Below, piece by piece: positions 46,239 to 57,225 of a stretch of DNA of 64,000 nucleotides. Position 1 is the stretch's first letter; each line of letters opens with the position of its first letter. The position numbers and the translations under genes were made by a program. The stretch is taken from NCBI GenBank assembly GCA_038277395.1, contig CM076195.1, positions 46,848,224 to 46,912,223 on the forward strand, given 5' to 3'. Under the pieces are notes generated by a model, which was not told the DNA's origin, searched no databases, and saw only the letters and a list, made by a program, of their open reading frames with translations. The DNA is from Dryocosmus kuriphilus (lineage: Eukaryota > Arthropoda > Insecta > Hymenoptera > Cynipidae).

Positions 46239-47421
46239 ATCTTGAAAACTTTCTTCCGCTTCATCACTCCACTCGAAAGGTGTTTCTTTCTTCAATAGGT
46301 TTGTTAGAGGTTTCGATCTAGCCGCGAAGTCCTTGATGAATTTCCGATAATATCCTACTAATCCTAGAAATTGTTTTATATTCTTAGGATTTTTGGGTTT
46401 AGGGAATTTTTCAACTGCCTCAATCTTTTTAGGATCAGGCTTCACTCCTTCTTCACTGATGATATGTCCCAAATAAGTTATTTCCTTGAAAAGGAATTCG
46501 CATTTGTCGGGTTGTAATGAAAGGTTGGCTTCTCTTAGTCGGTTGAGAAGGCGTCTTACCTTTTTCTCATGATCTTCAAGGGTTTCGGCGTAAACCACTA
46601 TATCGTCCAGGTAAATGAACAACTCCTCACCCTGCAATCCCAAAAGCACTTGGTCCATTAATCGTTGGAATGTTGCAGGGGATGATTTCAACCCCAAAGG
46701 CATTCTGATGTACTCATAGTGTCAATTTAAGAAGGAGAAGGTAGTTTTCGGTCTATCTCTAGGATCTAATTCTATTTGGTGAAATCCGCTCGCCAAATCA
46801 AAAACTGTGAAGTATTGTGCCTTTCCTAAATGATCCAAAATTTCGGATATATTTGGCAGTGGATACGCATCGCCGATTGTTTTTTCATTCAAAAGTCGAT
46901 AGTCTATCACTATGCTATATTTTCCTTTTTCCAGTATGATCCAACTTCTTTGGAATTATTAACATGGGAGAGTTGTAAGGGGAGTTGGAATGTCCTATTG
47001 CCCCTTCAGTGAGAATTTTGTCTAGCACAAGTTTTCCTTCCTCCTTTTGTGAAGGAGAAAACCGATAAGGACGGACATGAACGGGAATGTCATCCTTTAC
47101 ATGTATCCTATGATGGACTAAGTGCGTAGGATGTAATCGTTCCCCTGGTAGGTAGAAGACATCTGGATATTCTTCGACTATCTTGAGTACATGTTCCCTT
47201 TCTTCTTCATTAAGGTGTCCTAATTGTAGTTTGTCCAGGATAGCTTCTAGCCTATTTTCGGGTGGTGTGTGATCTTCATCAGTTGATTCTGCGTCCTTGT
47301 CTCCTGGTAGTTTATGATATTCAAAAGGGATGAGTTGCTGCGGATCTATTTCCACTTCAAGGTCTTCTTCGGTGGTGTTAATCGCATAGACATGGCTAAC
47401 TCCATTGGAATTCGAGACCAC
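46236..47421 (-). pseudogene. Reverse transcriptase of Gypsy-2
   Basis: RT motifs in order: NSPYNSPMLIIPKK, VIDYRLLNEKTIGDAYPLP, FTVFDLASGFHQI (catalytic Asp), MPLGLKSSPATFQRLM and IYLDDIVVYAETLEDH (catalytic Asp pair), then LGHIISEEGVKPDPKK and IKQFLGLVGYYRKFIKDF. Breaks: a frameshift near 46912 and an in-frame stop at 46722-46724. All catalytic residues are still present. Confidence 0.92.
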
Positions 47422-47427
47422 AGCTTC

Positions 47428-47945
47428 TCATATTAATAGTCCTTCCCTAGTATTTATCAAGGGTAGGTACCCTTCCTTCATATCTTTATTTATGATGCGC
47501 ACCGGAATTACTTGTTTAGTTCTAGCCTTGATTTTAACCGTTTCTTTTCCTGTTCCTTTATAATCCTCTATAAGCTCTTGTGCGTTCTTTGATTCCATGT
47601 CGATAAAAGGGATAAGCTTTGTTGGTCTAGAGTGGATGACTATTGTATTGTGCCAAAAAGAAATCTCAACCCTCTCTTGGTGAAGATATTCGCGGCCTAT
47701 GATTCCATCCACGTTTATGGGAAAGTCCGATGATACTGCGTGAAATGTAACCACAGAATCTTCTATGACTACTTTTACCGTACCCATAGTAGATATCCTC
47801 ACATGAGTTATACCTGTGATTTCTACAGATTCCTCTTCATTAACCATCAAGTCCTCTTCTAAGGAATCTAGTTTTATTATATTGACATCGGCTCCGGTAT
47901 CAATCAAGAATGAGGTATTAGGTTTTGAAAAATCAGGGGATGAGA
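47428..47945 (-). pseudogene. Aspartic protease of Gypsy-2
   Basis: Active-site motif FLIDTGADVNIIK near the start, and NVDGIIGREYL as the flap/second conserved block. The frame overlaps the end of gag in the -1 phase, the usual gag-pol arrangement. A TGA at 47428-47430 separates it from the RT in the same frame. Confidence 0.88.
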
Positions 47946-48718
47946 ATTCTACTACTGGGGATTCTCGACAGAGCTTGGCATGGTAGATTTGTCGCGCCTT
48001 TTCAAAATTTTTACGCTCGTTTGACGCTCTGAATTCTCTGTACCCGTCGTTGCGTCGGCTCGGCGAGTAGAGTTGTAGTTTAAATTTTCTCTATGTTGAA
48101 GAGCAGGTGATTGAGATCGTGGTGGAGTGCTGACTCCTCCTCGAGAATTATTCTGATAGGAATATTCTGCATTTCTCGAGCGTTCATTTGAATAATTTTG
48201 GTATTGATTGTAGGGCGTATGGAGTTGTTGATAGGGAGGATCGTAATTATTCGGATGATTAGAGAGTCCTGGGGAGTACGGACGTTTTACTACTCCGGTA
48301 ATATGTTGTATCGAATCCGGAGCTTTATATGAGTCTGGGGAGGTCGCAAAACGAACATGCGGACTGGAGCTACGATCTCGTGATCCTGGATAATATGGTT
48401 GTTGAAATCGTGAATCGCGGTAAAAGCTAGTCGGCATTTGAGTGTGCAATTGATGTCTAGATTCATATTCAAGCGCAACTTTTAGTGCTGCTTCTAAATC
48501 TTTTGGATTACGTGCCTCAACCAGGCCTGATATACTATCCGGCAACCCACGCTTAAATGCTTCGAGAGCACAGTCGTTTAATGGGGCTAACAATTGACCC
48601 ACATTTTCATATTTGTCTTCGAGAGCTGCTTGAGCTCCTGATCTCAATAATACTACTCGATCAAAGAATTCACTGACATTTTCATCTCGGTGCATTCGGA
48701 TGGTAGAGATTTCATGTA

Positions 48719-50039
48719 CGAGGGCAACCCAAAAGAAACCGAACTGCTTTTGTACAAAGTTATTATTTTGATTTTTCTACAAAAAACATTTAATCTCCTT
48801 CAAAGTACTCTCCATTGGAGACAATACACTTATCTAATCTTTTATTCCATTGTTCGAAACATTTTTTAAATTCCTCTTTTGTGATGCTTGACAGCGCCTC
48901 CGTCGTTTTTTCCTTCACTTCAGCTACGTCCGCAAAACGCTTTCCTTTCTTGTCCCTTTTCATTCGGGGAATAAAAAAAAGTCACAGGGGGCTAAATCGG
49001 GTGAATAGGGTGGGTGAGGAACAGTGGCCATGCTATTTTTGGTCAAAAATCGGCGCACAGAAAGAGCTGTGTGAGCAGGGGCGTTGTCGTGGTGGAAAAA
49101 CCAGTCCCCCGACTGCCACAAATCAGGCCTTTTCCGTCGTAAACTGTTACGCAATCTTTTCAAGACTTCCATGTAAAATGCCTGATTAACTGTCTGACCC
49201 GGTGGAACAAATTCTGAATGGACGACTCCTCTCACATCGAAAAAACAAATGAGCATCATCTTAATGTTTGACCTCACCTGACGAGCTTTTTTAGGGCGAG
49301 GCGAATTTTGAGTCTTCCATTGACTTGACTGTTGCTTAGTTTCAGGATCGTATCCATAACACCACGATTCGTCACCTGTTATGACCTTGGAAAAAAAGTT
49401 TGGATCATTTTGGAATTCCTCCTTCAAGGCAGAGCATGCTTGCACGCGGCCTTGTTTTTGCTCTGCAGTCAGCAGTCGAGGAACAAATTTTGCAGCCACC
49501 CTTCTCATCCCCAAATCTTCACTTAGAATTCTCTGTACTGAACTCCAACTCACGCCATATTTCTCCACAACTTCTTCGATGGTCCTTCGTCGATCTTCCA
49601 GGATGATTTCACGAATTTTTTCAACATTTTCATCGGTTCGGGCCGTCGAAGGACGTCCAGAGCGAGGTTGATCGTCAATTGACATTTCCCCACTTTTAAA
49701 ACGAGAAAACCACTCGAACACTTGAGCTTTTCCCATAGCATCATCCTTGTAGGCCGTTTTTAACATTTGAAGAGTTTCTGTGCCCGTTTTCCCGAGCAGG
49801 AAGCAAAACCTCACGTTGGCACGCTGATCACGAAAATCAACCATCACAAAAAACGACGAGCGCGCAAAGCAACAGTCACAAAAAAAATTACACACACCAA
49901 ATGCAACCTTACACAGTGATAGCAGTTGGCATACTAACTGGTGAAAAGTGCCTCTACACGCACCTACCGGCAAAAACCCGGTACTACAACAACTCCGCTC
50001 CCCACAACATCAGTTCGGTTTCTTTTGGGTAGGCCCTCG
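48719..50039 (-). mobile_element. Mariner element inserted in Gypsy-2 gag (Mariner-2)
   Basis: 1,321 bp flanked by TA (48717-48718, 50040-50041). The terminal repeats begin CGAGGGC and share CCCAAAAGAAACCGAACT. It lies on the same strand as the Gypsy genes and carries a transposase with one frameshift. Confidence 0.96.
48790..49846 (-). pseudogene. Mariner-2 transposase, one frameshift
   Basis: ATG at about 49844. Motifs: HTH region with QPRSGRPS, the WVPRL-equivalent FVPRLLTAEQK, ITGDESWCYGYDPETKQQ (first Asp), FHHDNAPAHT (second Asp) and YSPDLAPCDFFLFP (third Asp), so the D,D34D set is complete. The frame is lost right after FFLFP at a T/C run (48963-48973). The remaining 58 residues to the stop at 48790-48792 continue in another frame. 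It is a different mariner lineage from the 22-kb one. Confidence 0.92.
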
Positions 50040-50379
50040 TATATACCAAGAATACGATTTTCGCGGAGCAAAGCGCTGCTTTAAATGTTTGATCAATTCT
50101 TCGATACTATTAAACGTTTTTCCATGGGTACTGTCCCTAGCAGCACCCTTCAGCCTAGCTAAAACCGCTTTTTATATATTGTTTTTCGCAATCGGGTGGT
50201 ACACTTGATTCTCCATTCACTATATCCTGAATAAAATCCCTAACGGGCATGTTCTTTCCGTCATATGTGGGAATGTTCATTACTCCTTGTTGTAGTGCGA
50301 AACATTCCGCCATAGACGTGATCATAGCGTCATTGAGGGTACGAGAAACATCGCCTTCGAAAGTTGTTTCATTAGGCAT

Positions 50380-51517
50380 TTTTGATGAAATTTTGTTTTA
50401 CTGATAATTAAAATGAACTTTTGTGCTTAAAACTCGGATATGAGCAATTTTAAACTTTGTGATATTTGATTTTATAAAATGATTCTATTTGTTATGTGAA
50501 CCAAAGATTGAGTTCTATTTGTGTTACAAGTGGAACGCCGCTTTACTAGCGTGAGTCACGTTTCACTGGTAACACGCAGTGACCTTGTCAAGTATGCTAC
50601 CTACAGGCTACTTTACTAGTTGCGCTGCAGATAGACGCTTGATTCTGGATTTAGAATTGTTGAATCTTTGAATTAAGCTTGTTTTATACTTCTAATTTTA
50701 ATGTCTTATGCGAAAGACTTTCGTGTTGTAATAAATTTTTCATTAGAACACTTATTTCGTTAACAGCTTTTAGAATATGTTGATACGAAATAAACGTAAG
50801 TGATTTGAATAAAAGAGAACGTTACTAAAGTGCATCAAACGCGACTTTCAGTAGATCATGCCGCGCTTGGTTAGACTCGCGCGTTTTTCATGCGAGAGTG
50901 CGGTGAACCTGAAGTGGTATAAGCGAATATGGTCAGCCTCAAGTTCGTTCTCTCGTGCAGTGCAGTGGCTTGAATAGAGCGCGTAACTCTTTCAGTGATG
51001 TAACCTAACAGAGTCAGACACGATGCGTGTGCCTGCACGGAACTTAGTCTTTCCGATGCACTGTCTGCAGAGAACTTATGCTGCCTTTGACGCGAGATAA
51101 GACTCTATCGCGCGGTGATTTAAATGCTTCAGTTTCTTTTTGACGACTCGGCGATATTATTTTCGGTTTGCGTAGCGTTACAATATGAATTTTTCGTTGT
51201 TTTAAATCCTTCACTTGTACAATCTTGCTACAAAGAGTACATACAAGGTTAAATCAGGATAAATCGTAGGTTTATTGACGATGGTAGGGCTTGCGAACAC
51301 GCGAAGTAGTATGCCAACGCCTAAAAGCACCTCGAACTTTGCTTTACCCCGAAGGTGGCCGTGCAACGAACCCAAAAAAGACTGATACTCTCGAGTGCTT
51401 GTACAGATTTTCTATCTTAAAACTACACTGAATTTAAATTTTGTTTTCAACACTGAATTTAGGTTTTCGAAATTTAATTTTTGATGTAAATTTAAAATTT
51501 ACAATTACAAAAGTGAG
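50380..51517 (-). other. Untranslated leader of Gypsy-2
   Basis: About 1.1 kb between the primer-binding site and the gag start, with no long ORF. It would contain the packaging signal and a splice donor, but I cannot point to either. Confidence 0.6.
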
Positions 51518-51535
51518 ATCCCACCGCTGCCACCA
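51518..51535 (-). promoter_or_regulatory. Primer-binding site (tRNA-Leu type)
   Basis: The plus strand reads ATCCCACCGCTGCCACCA, which looks like the 3' end of a leucine tRNA with CCA, so the minus-strand RNA would pair with it. It lies 8 nt inside the LTR edge, as in many Gypsy elements. The tRNA identity is from memory. Confidence 0.7.
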
Positions 51536-51842
51536 AAATCAGCTGTTACGTCCCGAGTTAAGGCGAGGGTGATATGGAAATGAAAAAGTAGAAGAGGCTA
51601 GTATCGCTGATTATTGTCAGGATGGTAAGTCCTGACCAATTATTTGTGTGGGATCGTTGTCACTTGTCAACCCTATGTGGATCGTGTAATTATAAATAAG
51701 AGTAGTACACAGTTATGTAGAGTAAAATGTGTTTATTACAATTAAATAAAAAGAGAATATAGATGAGAACAGATATACAGTTGTTACTTAAAATTTACCT
51801 TTTTGTTCAAAAGGGCGAGAGAAAAAGTTGTTTCGTCGCTTT

Positions 51843-52020
51843 TGTCCCTATTCCGAGCTGACAACGACGAGGGCAGTTCACAGGGGTAGTTTGTTCGTCG
51901 CTTGTATCCCTATTCCGAACTTGGCAACGGCGAGACCAATTCACAGGGGTAGTTTGTTCGTCGCTTGTAGCCCTATTCCGAACTTGGCAACGGCGAGACC
52001 AATTCACAGGGGTAGTTTGG
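51843..52020. repeat. 63-bp tandem repeat, about 3 units
   Basis: Units start near 51828, 51891 and 51954 with TTGTTCGTCGCTTGT and hold TTCACAGGGGTAGTTTG. The period is a multiple of three, so both strands stay open here; these frames are artefacts. Confidence 0.9.
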
Positions 52021-52127
52021 CTAGAGTGAAAGGGGAGAGAACCGTAATCGAAGTATCTCTTCCTTTCACTGATCGAGCGATACACGAACGTACTTCGACA
52101 GATCGAATCCACTCGTAAGTTCTTTTC

Positions 52128-52130
<3 letters not shown>

Positions 52131-52225
<95 letters not shown>
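52131..52225. repeat. (AT)n microsatellite
   Basis: About 47 AT dinucleotides inside the LTR. Confidence 0.99.
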
Positions 52226-52226
<1 letters not shown>

Positions 52227-52570
52227 TTTAGTTTTAACCCGAAGTAGACTTTACTTTAATTCTTAGCCGAAATCAAAGGGACTTTGTTCACTACTAGAAA
52301 ATTAATTGTAACTTGAGGTTATTTAATTGATCACAGAGGGCTACATTCACAAGAAGAAATACTTAATAGTTGACTACTTTCTCTTGCTACCTAAGGTTGT
52401 TTAACTGATCACAGAGGACTACTTTTACAAGATGTTTACTAGTTACTTGAGGTTATTTAACTGATCACGGAGAACGACGTGTACAATGTAACTTTTCGGA
52501 ACGTAAAGACGTCGATCCCTCCTTGGTCAGGGGTTTTATAGTAAGCTCCTACCCTTGATGGGAGGGAACT

Positions 52571-52704
52571 TTGCTAAACTGAATAATGGCACGTACGTTG
52601 CTAAACTCAATATTGTCACGTACGCTGCTAAACTGAAAAATGTCACGTACGCTGCTAAACTGAATAATGTCGCGTACGCTGCTAATCTGAATAATGTCAC
52701 GTAC
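52571..52704. repeat. 27-bp tandem repeat, 5 units
   Basis: CTGCTAAACTGAATAATGTC plus ACGTACG, starting near 52571, 52598, 52625, 52652 and 52679. It sits at the outer (5') end of the LTR, where enhancers lie in other elements. Confidence 0.95.
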
Positions 52705-52737
52705 AAGTATTTTCAAAAAATAGTTGGCTAGGTAACA

Positions 52738-53279
52738 TTATGAATGGTCATTATTATGGTCATGAATGGTTTATCGTTTGAATATTGATTGATTATTGAC
52801 TGATCATCGATTGATTGACTATGGATTGATTATTGACTGATCATCGATTGATTCGATCTTTGAATCCTCTTTCTCTTCCTCTTTTTAATGCTAAACCTAT
52901 AGTTATGGATTTCAACTTTTCGATATTCAGATAGTCTCTTATTTATCGAAGCTTTATCATTACTTAGCTTCTACTTTAACCTTACTCCGTGTATCTAATG
53001 GCTGCGATGATACAAGTCATGAGAGCGTTTATCTTAAGTTTTCTCTTCATATGGTAATGCATTATAATTATCATGAACTTCCTACTTTATCTACTCTTGC
53101 TGTTGTATCGTCCTAACCATGGTACAACGATTATCTTAGTGCCATCTTTACTGCATTGCTGACTGTAGTACATTTATCATGAGTCGACACCTGCTCGAGC
53201 GAGTGTTATGATACCTTCGCTCGAGCACGTGCTATCGTAATGCAACAAGACTTATTCCTTATCATCTAAGGTTACGTCA
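52738..53279. other. No recognisable gene
   Basis: Contains a TTGATTATTGACTGATCATC repeat in two copies near 52790-52855; the rest is AT-rich. It may be the outer part of the LTR. Confidence 0.4.
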
Positions 53280-53570
53280 AAAGTTATTAAAATTTTTAAA
53301 TAATAACTTGAGGTCATAGCAGGATTTTTTGAATTTACTTACGCAAGATGGGTGTGTGAAGACAAAGTTAATTTTACAATTAATAATATGTGCTGGTAGA
53401 AATCCATTTGTACGACATTTAATTAAAAAACGATTTTTATTATTTAATTTTGCTAGATGTTCCTTTTCTTTATCCATAGGTGAAGGTCTTTGTTGACGTC
53501 ATCATTGAACTTTAATCTTATCTGATCGAAAAATCCAGAAGGCTCTAATTTCGTTGCGAAATCCATTTTA
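53280..53570 (-). pseudogene. 5' part of a second PLE copy (N-terminus of the PLE ORF)
   Basis: Minus-strand frames read FATKLEPSGFFDQIRLKF then, one frame away, KEHLAKLNNKNRFLIKCRTN and CVSKFKKSCYDLKLLF, resembling the N-terminal region of Penelope-type ORFs. It follows the hammerhead-bearing segment, as expected if two PLE copies stand head to tail with a shared pseudo-LTR. It is cut at 53280. Confidence 0.55.
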
Positions 53571-53704
53571 TATTCCAATTACCTCAACTCATGTAAATAT
53601 AACACGAGTGCAGATGTTGAGAATTGTTGACTAGCGTAGGTTAATAATTTGAAGGATGTTGAAATTTTGTTGATCTACTAGTCTTTTTTAAAACACATAT
53701 ATTT

Positions 53705-53760
53705 AGCGTAATGCAAAAGCTTTCGCCGGACGACGTCTGGCCTCATCAGTTACATATATA
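53705..53760 (-). ncRNA. Hammerhead-ribozyme-like motif, left arm
   Basis: The minus strand carries CTGATGA (53743-53749) and GAAA (53721-53724), joined by a GC-rich stem-loop, with GTAA before and TTAC after as a candidate stem I. The element pair is typical of PLE pseudo-LTRs. The expected NUH cleavage triplet reads GCA and one G is extra at the stem II base, so activity is uncertain. Confidence 0.55.
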
Positions 53761-53779
53761 TAAAACGGAAAGTCAAACA

Positions 53780-55160
53780 TTCATGAGCCTAAAAGAGCAT
53801 ATCATTTTTTAAATATAGTATTACATTGTTATATAATCATAAAGTCTAAAATTCCTTTGTTAATTCTTTCGATACTTACATAAAAATACTCATTTTGCAA
53901 TTGTAAATTCACACTTTCTCTTGTACATATTTTCCAATGTTAAAAATTGTCGAAAATAATGTTAAATTTAAACGGATAAGTAAGATAAAACATTCATTTT
54001 AAAAAACTAAAGATTTATTATCCCCCTCCTGGGCATGATGTAGCAATCACTAGTATTGTTTTTATATTATAAGGTTTTTTAGCCGCATTAGCGTGAACTC
54101 CATGCCCAGGAGTGAGGTTAATTGTCACAGCATGACATAATTGCTAACCTCAAAAAAGGAACGGCGCTGTAGTCTACAATATTTTGGCGGTAGAATTTTG
54201 ATTTTTAAAATTTAAGTTAACTTTACATTATTGGTCATTAACATTAAATTTCGATATATTTCGCTGAGACATTCAATATCTGATCGTCTATTAACATGTT
54301 TTACAATATGGTACATTTCTTTAAATATGCGTTTTTTGAAATTTGTCTCTGTACTTAACAATTTAGCATCAGAGAACTGAAAAATGTGATCCATTGTATG
54401 TGCATGTTCGACTAAAGCTGTGCTCCTCGAGTCTTTTTTACAATCATTTATATGTTCACGTAATCTGTCTTTGAAATAAGGTTTAGTTTGACCTATGTAA
54501 ACTTTACCACAACCGCACGGAATGGAATAAATAATGTTAGTCTTTAATTCAAAAGGTATTACGTCTTTATTTTTGGAGAAACATCTGTAAGGATCTTTTT
54601 CGTGTTTAAAAATTAATTTAATATTAAATTCTTCAAAAATATTAGTGTAAGAACGTACGAATTCATTTATGTATGGCAAAACAATAATGTTATTAAAATC
54701 TATGGTGTTATTTTGGTTTTCAGTAGTGACAATGTCATTGTTATTATTATCTATCTTGTCTAACCTTTTTGTGATATATTTTTCAATAAATTTCTTTGGA
54801 TAGTTATTGGAAATCAAAGTGTTTTTTACTAGTTTAATATTATTATTTCTGAATTTTATATCTGACAATGTGATTGCTCTGTCTACTAGACTGTTAATTG
54901 CGGAAATCTTGTCTTTAATTGCAATATTTAAGTTGAGATTTATATATCTACCTGACCATGAATCTTTCCTATACCAATTGGTGCAAATCGAGTTGTTCAG
55001 TCTCATAATAGTAACATCTTAAGAAATTAATTTTATTATTATTCTCTAATTCTATTGTAAATTGTAGTCTATGGTGGAAAGAATTGAATTTTGTAAGTAA
55101 TTCATCAATTTTATTCTCAGGAACACATGTCAGGATATCATCCACATATCTAAAATAAAA
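53780..55160 (-). mobile_element. Penelope-like element, second locus (PLE-2)
   Basis: Minus-strand copy about 97% identical to PLE-1 over 54004-55070, and longer on both sides. Upstream it reaches the RT catalytic box RYVDDILTCV (about 55120-55150), then ends in a run of T on the coding strand. Downstream it continues past the 3' inverted repeats into the hammerhead-bearing segment. Confidence 0.88.
54212..55006 (-). pseudogene. PLE-2 RT end plus GIY-YIG endonuclease
   Basis: 264 open codons nearly identical to the PLE-1 ORF: GIY-YIG core IIYSIPCGCGKVYIGQTK, then FKDRLREH. A stop or frame change just ahead (near 55020) separates it from the RT catalytic portion, and a small deletion at about 54294 changes the C-terminal frame. 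Confidence 0.88.
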
Positions 55161-55165
55161 AAAAA

Positions 55166-56052
55166 AAAAAGTAAAGTAAAGTTTACATAGGTCAAACTAA
55201 ACGTTATTTCAAAGACAGATTACGTGAACATATAAATGATTGTAAAAAAGACTCGAGGAGCACAGCTTTAGTCGAACATGCACATACAATGGATCACATT
55301 TTTCAGTTCTCTGATGCTAAATTGTTAAGTACAGAGACTAATTTCAAAAAACGCATATTTAAAGAAATGTACCGTATTGTAAAACATGAATATTCTGTTA
55401 ATAGACGATCAGATATTGAATGTCTCAGCGAAATATATCGAAATTTAATTTTAATGACCAATAATGTAAAGTTAACTTAAATTTTAAAAATCAAAATTCT
55501 ACCGCCAAAATATTGTAGACTACAGCGCCGTTCCTTTTTTGAGGTTAGCAATTATGTCATGCTGTGACAATTAACCTCACTCCTGGGCATGGAGTTTACG
55601 CTAATGCGGCTAAAAAACTTTATAATATAAAAACAATACTAGTGATTGCTACATCATGCCCAGGAGGGGGATAATAAATCTTTAGTTTTTTTAAAATGAA
55701 TGTTTTATCTTACTTATCCGTTTAAATTTAACATTATTTTCGACAATTTTTAACATTGGAAAATATGTACAAGAGAAAGTGTGAATTTACAATTGCAAAA
55801 TGAGTATTTTTATGTAAATATCGAAAGAATTAACAAAGGAATTTTAGACTTTATGATTATATAACAATGTAATACTATATTTAAAAAATGATATGCTCTT
55901 TTAGGCTCATGAATGTTTGACTTTCCGTTTTATATATATGTAACTGATGAGGCCAGACGTCGTCCGGCGAAAGCTTTTGCATTACGCTAAATATATGTGT
56001 TTTAAAAAAAGATTAGTAGATCAAAAATATTTCAACATCCTTCAAATTATAA
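55166..56052 (+). mobile_element. Inverted partial PLE copy
   Basis: The plus strand repeats, in reverse orientation, 53640-54500: it begins in the YIG part of the endonuclease (GKVYIGQTK region), holds the 63-codon C-terminal ORF at 55289-55480, the paired 3' repeats and the hammerhead-like motif. It stands head to head with PLE-2 across a run of A (about 55150-55165). Confidence 0.9.
55940..55988 (+). ncRNA. Hammerhead-ribozyme-like motif, right arm
   Basis: CTGATGA at 55944-55950 and GAAA at 55969-55972, with the same flanks as the left-arm copy; the two copies agree through the core. Confidence 0.55.
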
Positions 56053-56214
56053 ATGATTAATATTGTGAAAGTACTCACATTTTTCATAACTTTACACTAT
56101 TAAATACTTTAAAAATATCAATTTTAATTTTAAAAGCATATTTATATTTTACTGATTGACCGACTAATTATAAATTAAGAAAAGCCGAATTTTACGCAAG
56201 TTAGATATTTGAAA

Positions 56215-57225
56215 ATTATGTATTACATTCTCATCTCAATGAGAAGGTATTAGTTTTATGTGAAAACTGACTTTCGTGGATTTCATGAAATCTCGACGTT
56301 TCTTGACACTCTGAATCCGAGAAGACATGTTTTACGTTGGTGTCTGTCTGTTGTTGTCGTTGTCTTTGTTGCCTTTGTAGTCTGTGAACACAGTAACTTT
56401 TGGAGGTCTAATCGGATTGGATTGCGTTTTGGCACACTTCTTTGAGGCTTGAAAAGAAAGGACGAGTTCGTGAACCAGCGGTTTTTGACCAAGGTTTCTG
56501 GTTTTATTCATCATAAATTCTTTCCAAGAATCAAAAATTCAAATTTCCTGCCAAACTATGCAAGATATGAAAAAGTGATTTACAAAATTATTCAGTTTAG
56601 AAAGATCTACAATTTTGTTCTCTATCAATTTTTCGTAAAGACGCATAGTTTTTGAGTTATTCGTGGAATATGTTATAAAATATATAGAATTTCCACTTTT
56701 TAGTAAAACTATGCGAGATACGAGAAAATATTAAGAAGCAAAATTATTCATCTTCGAAAGACCTACAAATTTGCTTAAAACCATTTTTTGATCCAACACA
56801 TAGTTTTTTGATGAATCGCTTAATAGTTCTTTCAGTCCAGAAAAACATTATTAAAGTTAAAAACACACTTTTCAGGAAAACTATGCGACATACGAAAAAA
56901 ATGTGAAGAAGAAAAGTTATTTATCTCAAAAAAATCTACAAATTTTCTCAATATCATTTTTTGATACAACAAATATTTTTTGTTTTAATAACACAACAAT
57001 GTTATTAATAAAAATCATGAATAAAACGTATAGTTTTTGTTTCAATATTCAATATTCCGTTGAAACTATGCGAGGTGCGATATTTGTCTAATAGAGAAAT
57101 TATTCATCTCAAAAAGGTTTAGATATTTGCTTCGGACCATTTTTTCATAAGACTCAGAGTTTTTGCTTTAATTGTGAAAAATGTTATTGAAGATAAAAAA
57201 ATTTTATTTTCACTCAAACTGCAAA
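56215..57225 (+). repeat. Satellite block 3: leading block plus about five array units
   Basis: The leading block ACATTCTCATCTCAATGAGA to the GTCTGTGAACACAGTAAC region (56223-56530) is followed by units starting near 56552, 56706, 56878 and 57063 with (AA)CTATGCGA-type boxes. It ends in CAAACTGCAAAAGAAATATC near 57216. This is the same head, array and tail order as at 24.7-27.0 kb. Confidence 0.88.

Larger units (their letters stand above)
47952..50379 (-). pseudogene. gag of Gypsy-2, split by a mariner
   Basis: The N-terminal part is 50155-50379 (start ATG at 50377-50379), with a one-base frameshift near 50167 and the coding sequence continuing to 50042. The C-terminal part is 47952-48716. 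The halves are in phase across the mariner TA site. The capsid-like region contains IPTYDGKNMPVRDFIQDI and, in the second half, DENVSEFFDRVVLLRSGAQ. The C-terminal 170 residues are rich in Ser, Asn, Tyr and Arg and end without any CCHC zinc knuckle. Errantivirus gags also lack knuckles. Confidence 0.85.
51544..52737 (-). repeat. 5' LTR of Gypsy-2
   Basis: The inner edge (minus strand) ends ...CGTAACA and the proposed outer edge begins TGTTACC, giving a 6-bp inverted pair and a length of about 1.19 kb. An AATAAA-type signal lies near 51725 on the minus strand. It holds three internal tandem repeats. The outer edge is uncertain (it could extend to about 53270), because no second LTR remains for comparison. 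Confidence 0.6.

Noticed and set aside
47952..48025. A programmed -1 frameshift site between gag and pol of Gypsy-2
   Set aside because: gag and pol overlap in the -1 phase, but no heptamer in the gag frame fits the X-XXY-YYZ rule; GTAAAAATTTTG is suggestive only.
51807..52118. Open frames on both strands with a 21-residue repeat
   Set aside because: The 63-bp tandem repeat has a period divisible by three, which keeps frames open; the location inside the presumed LTR argues against a gene.
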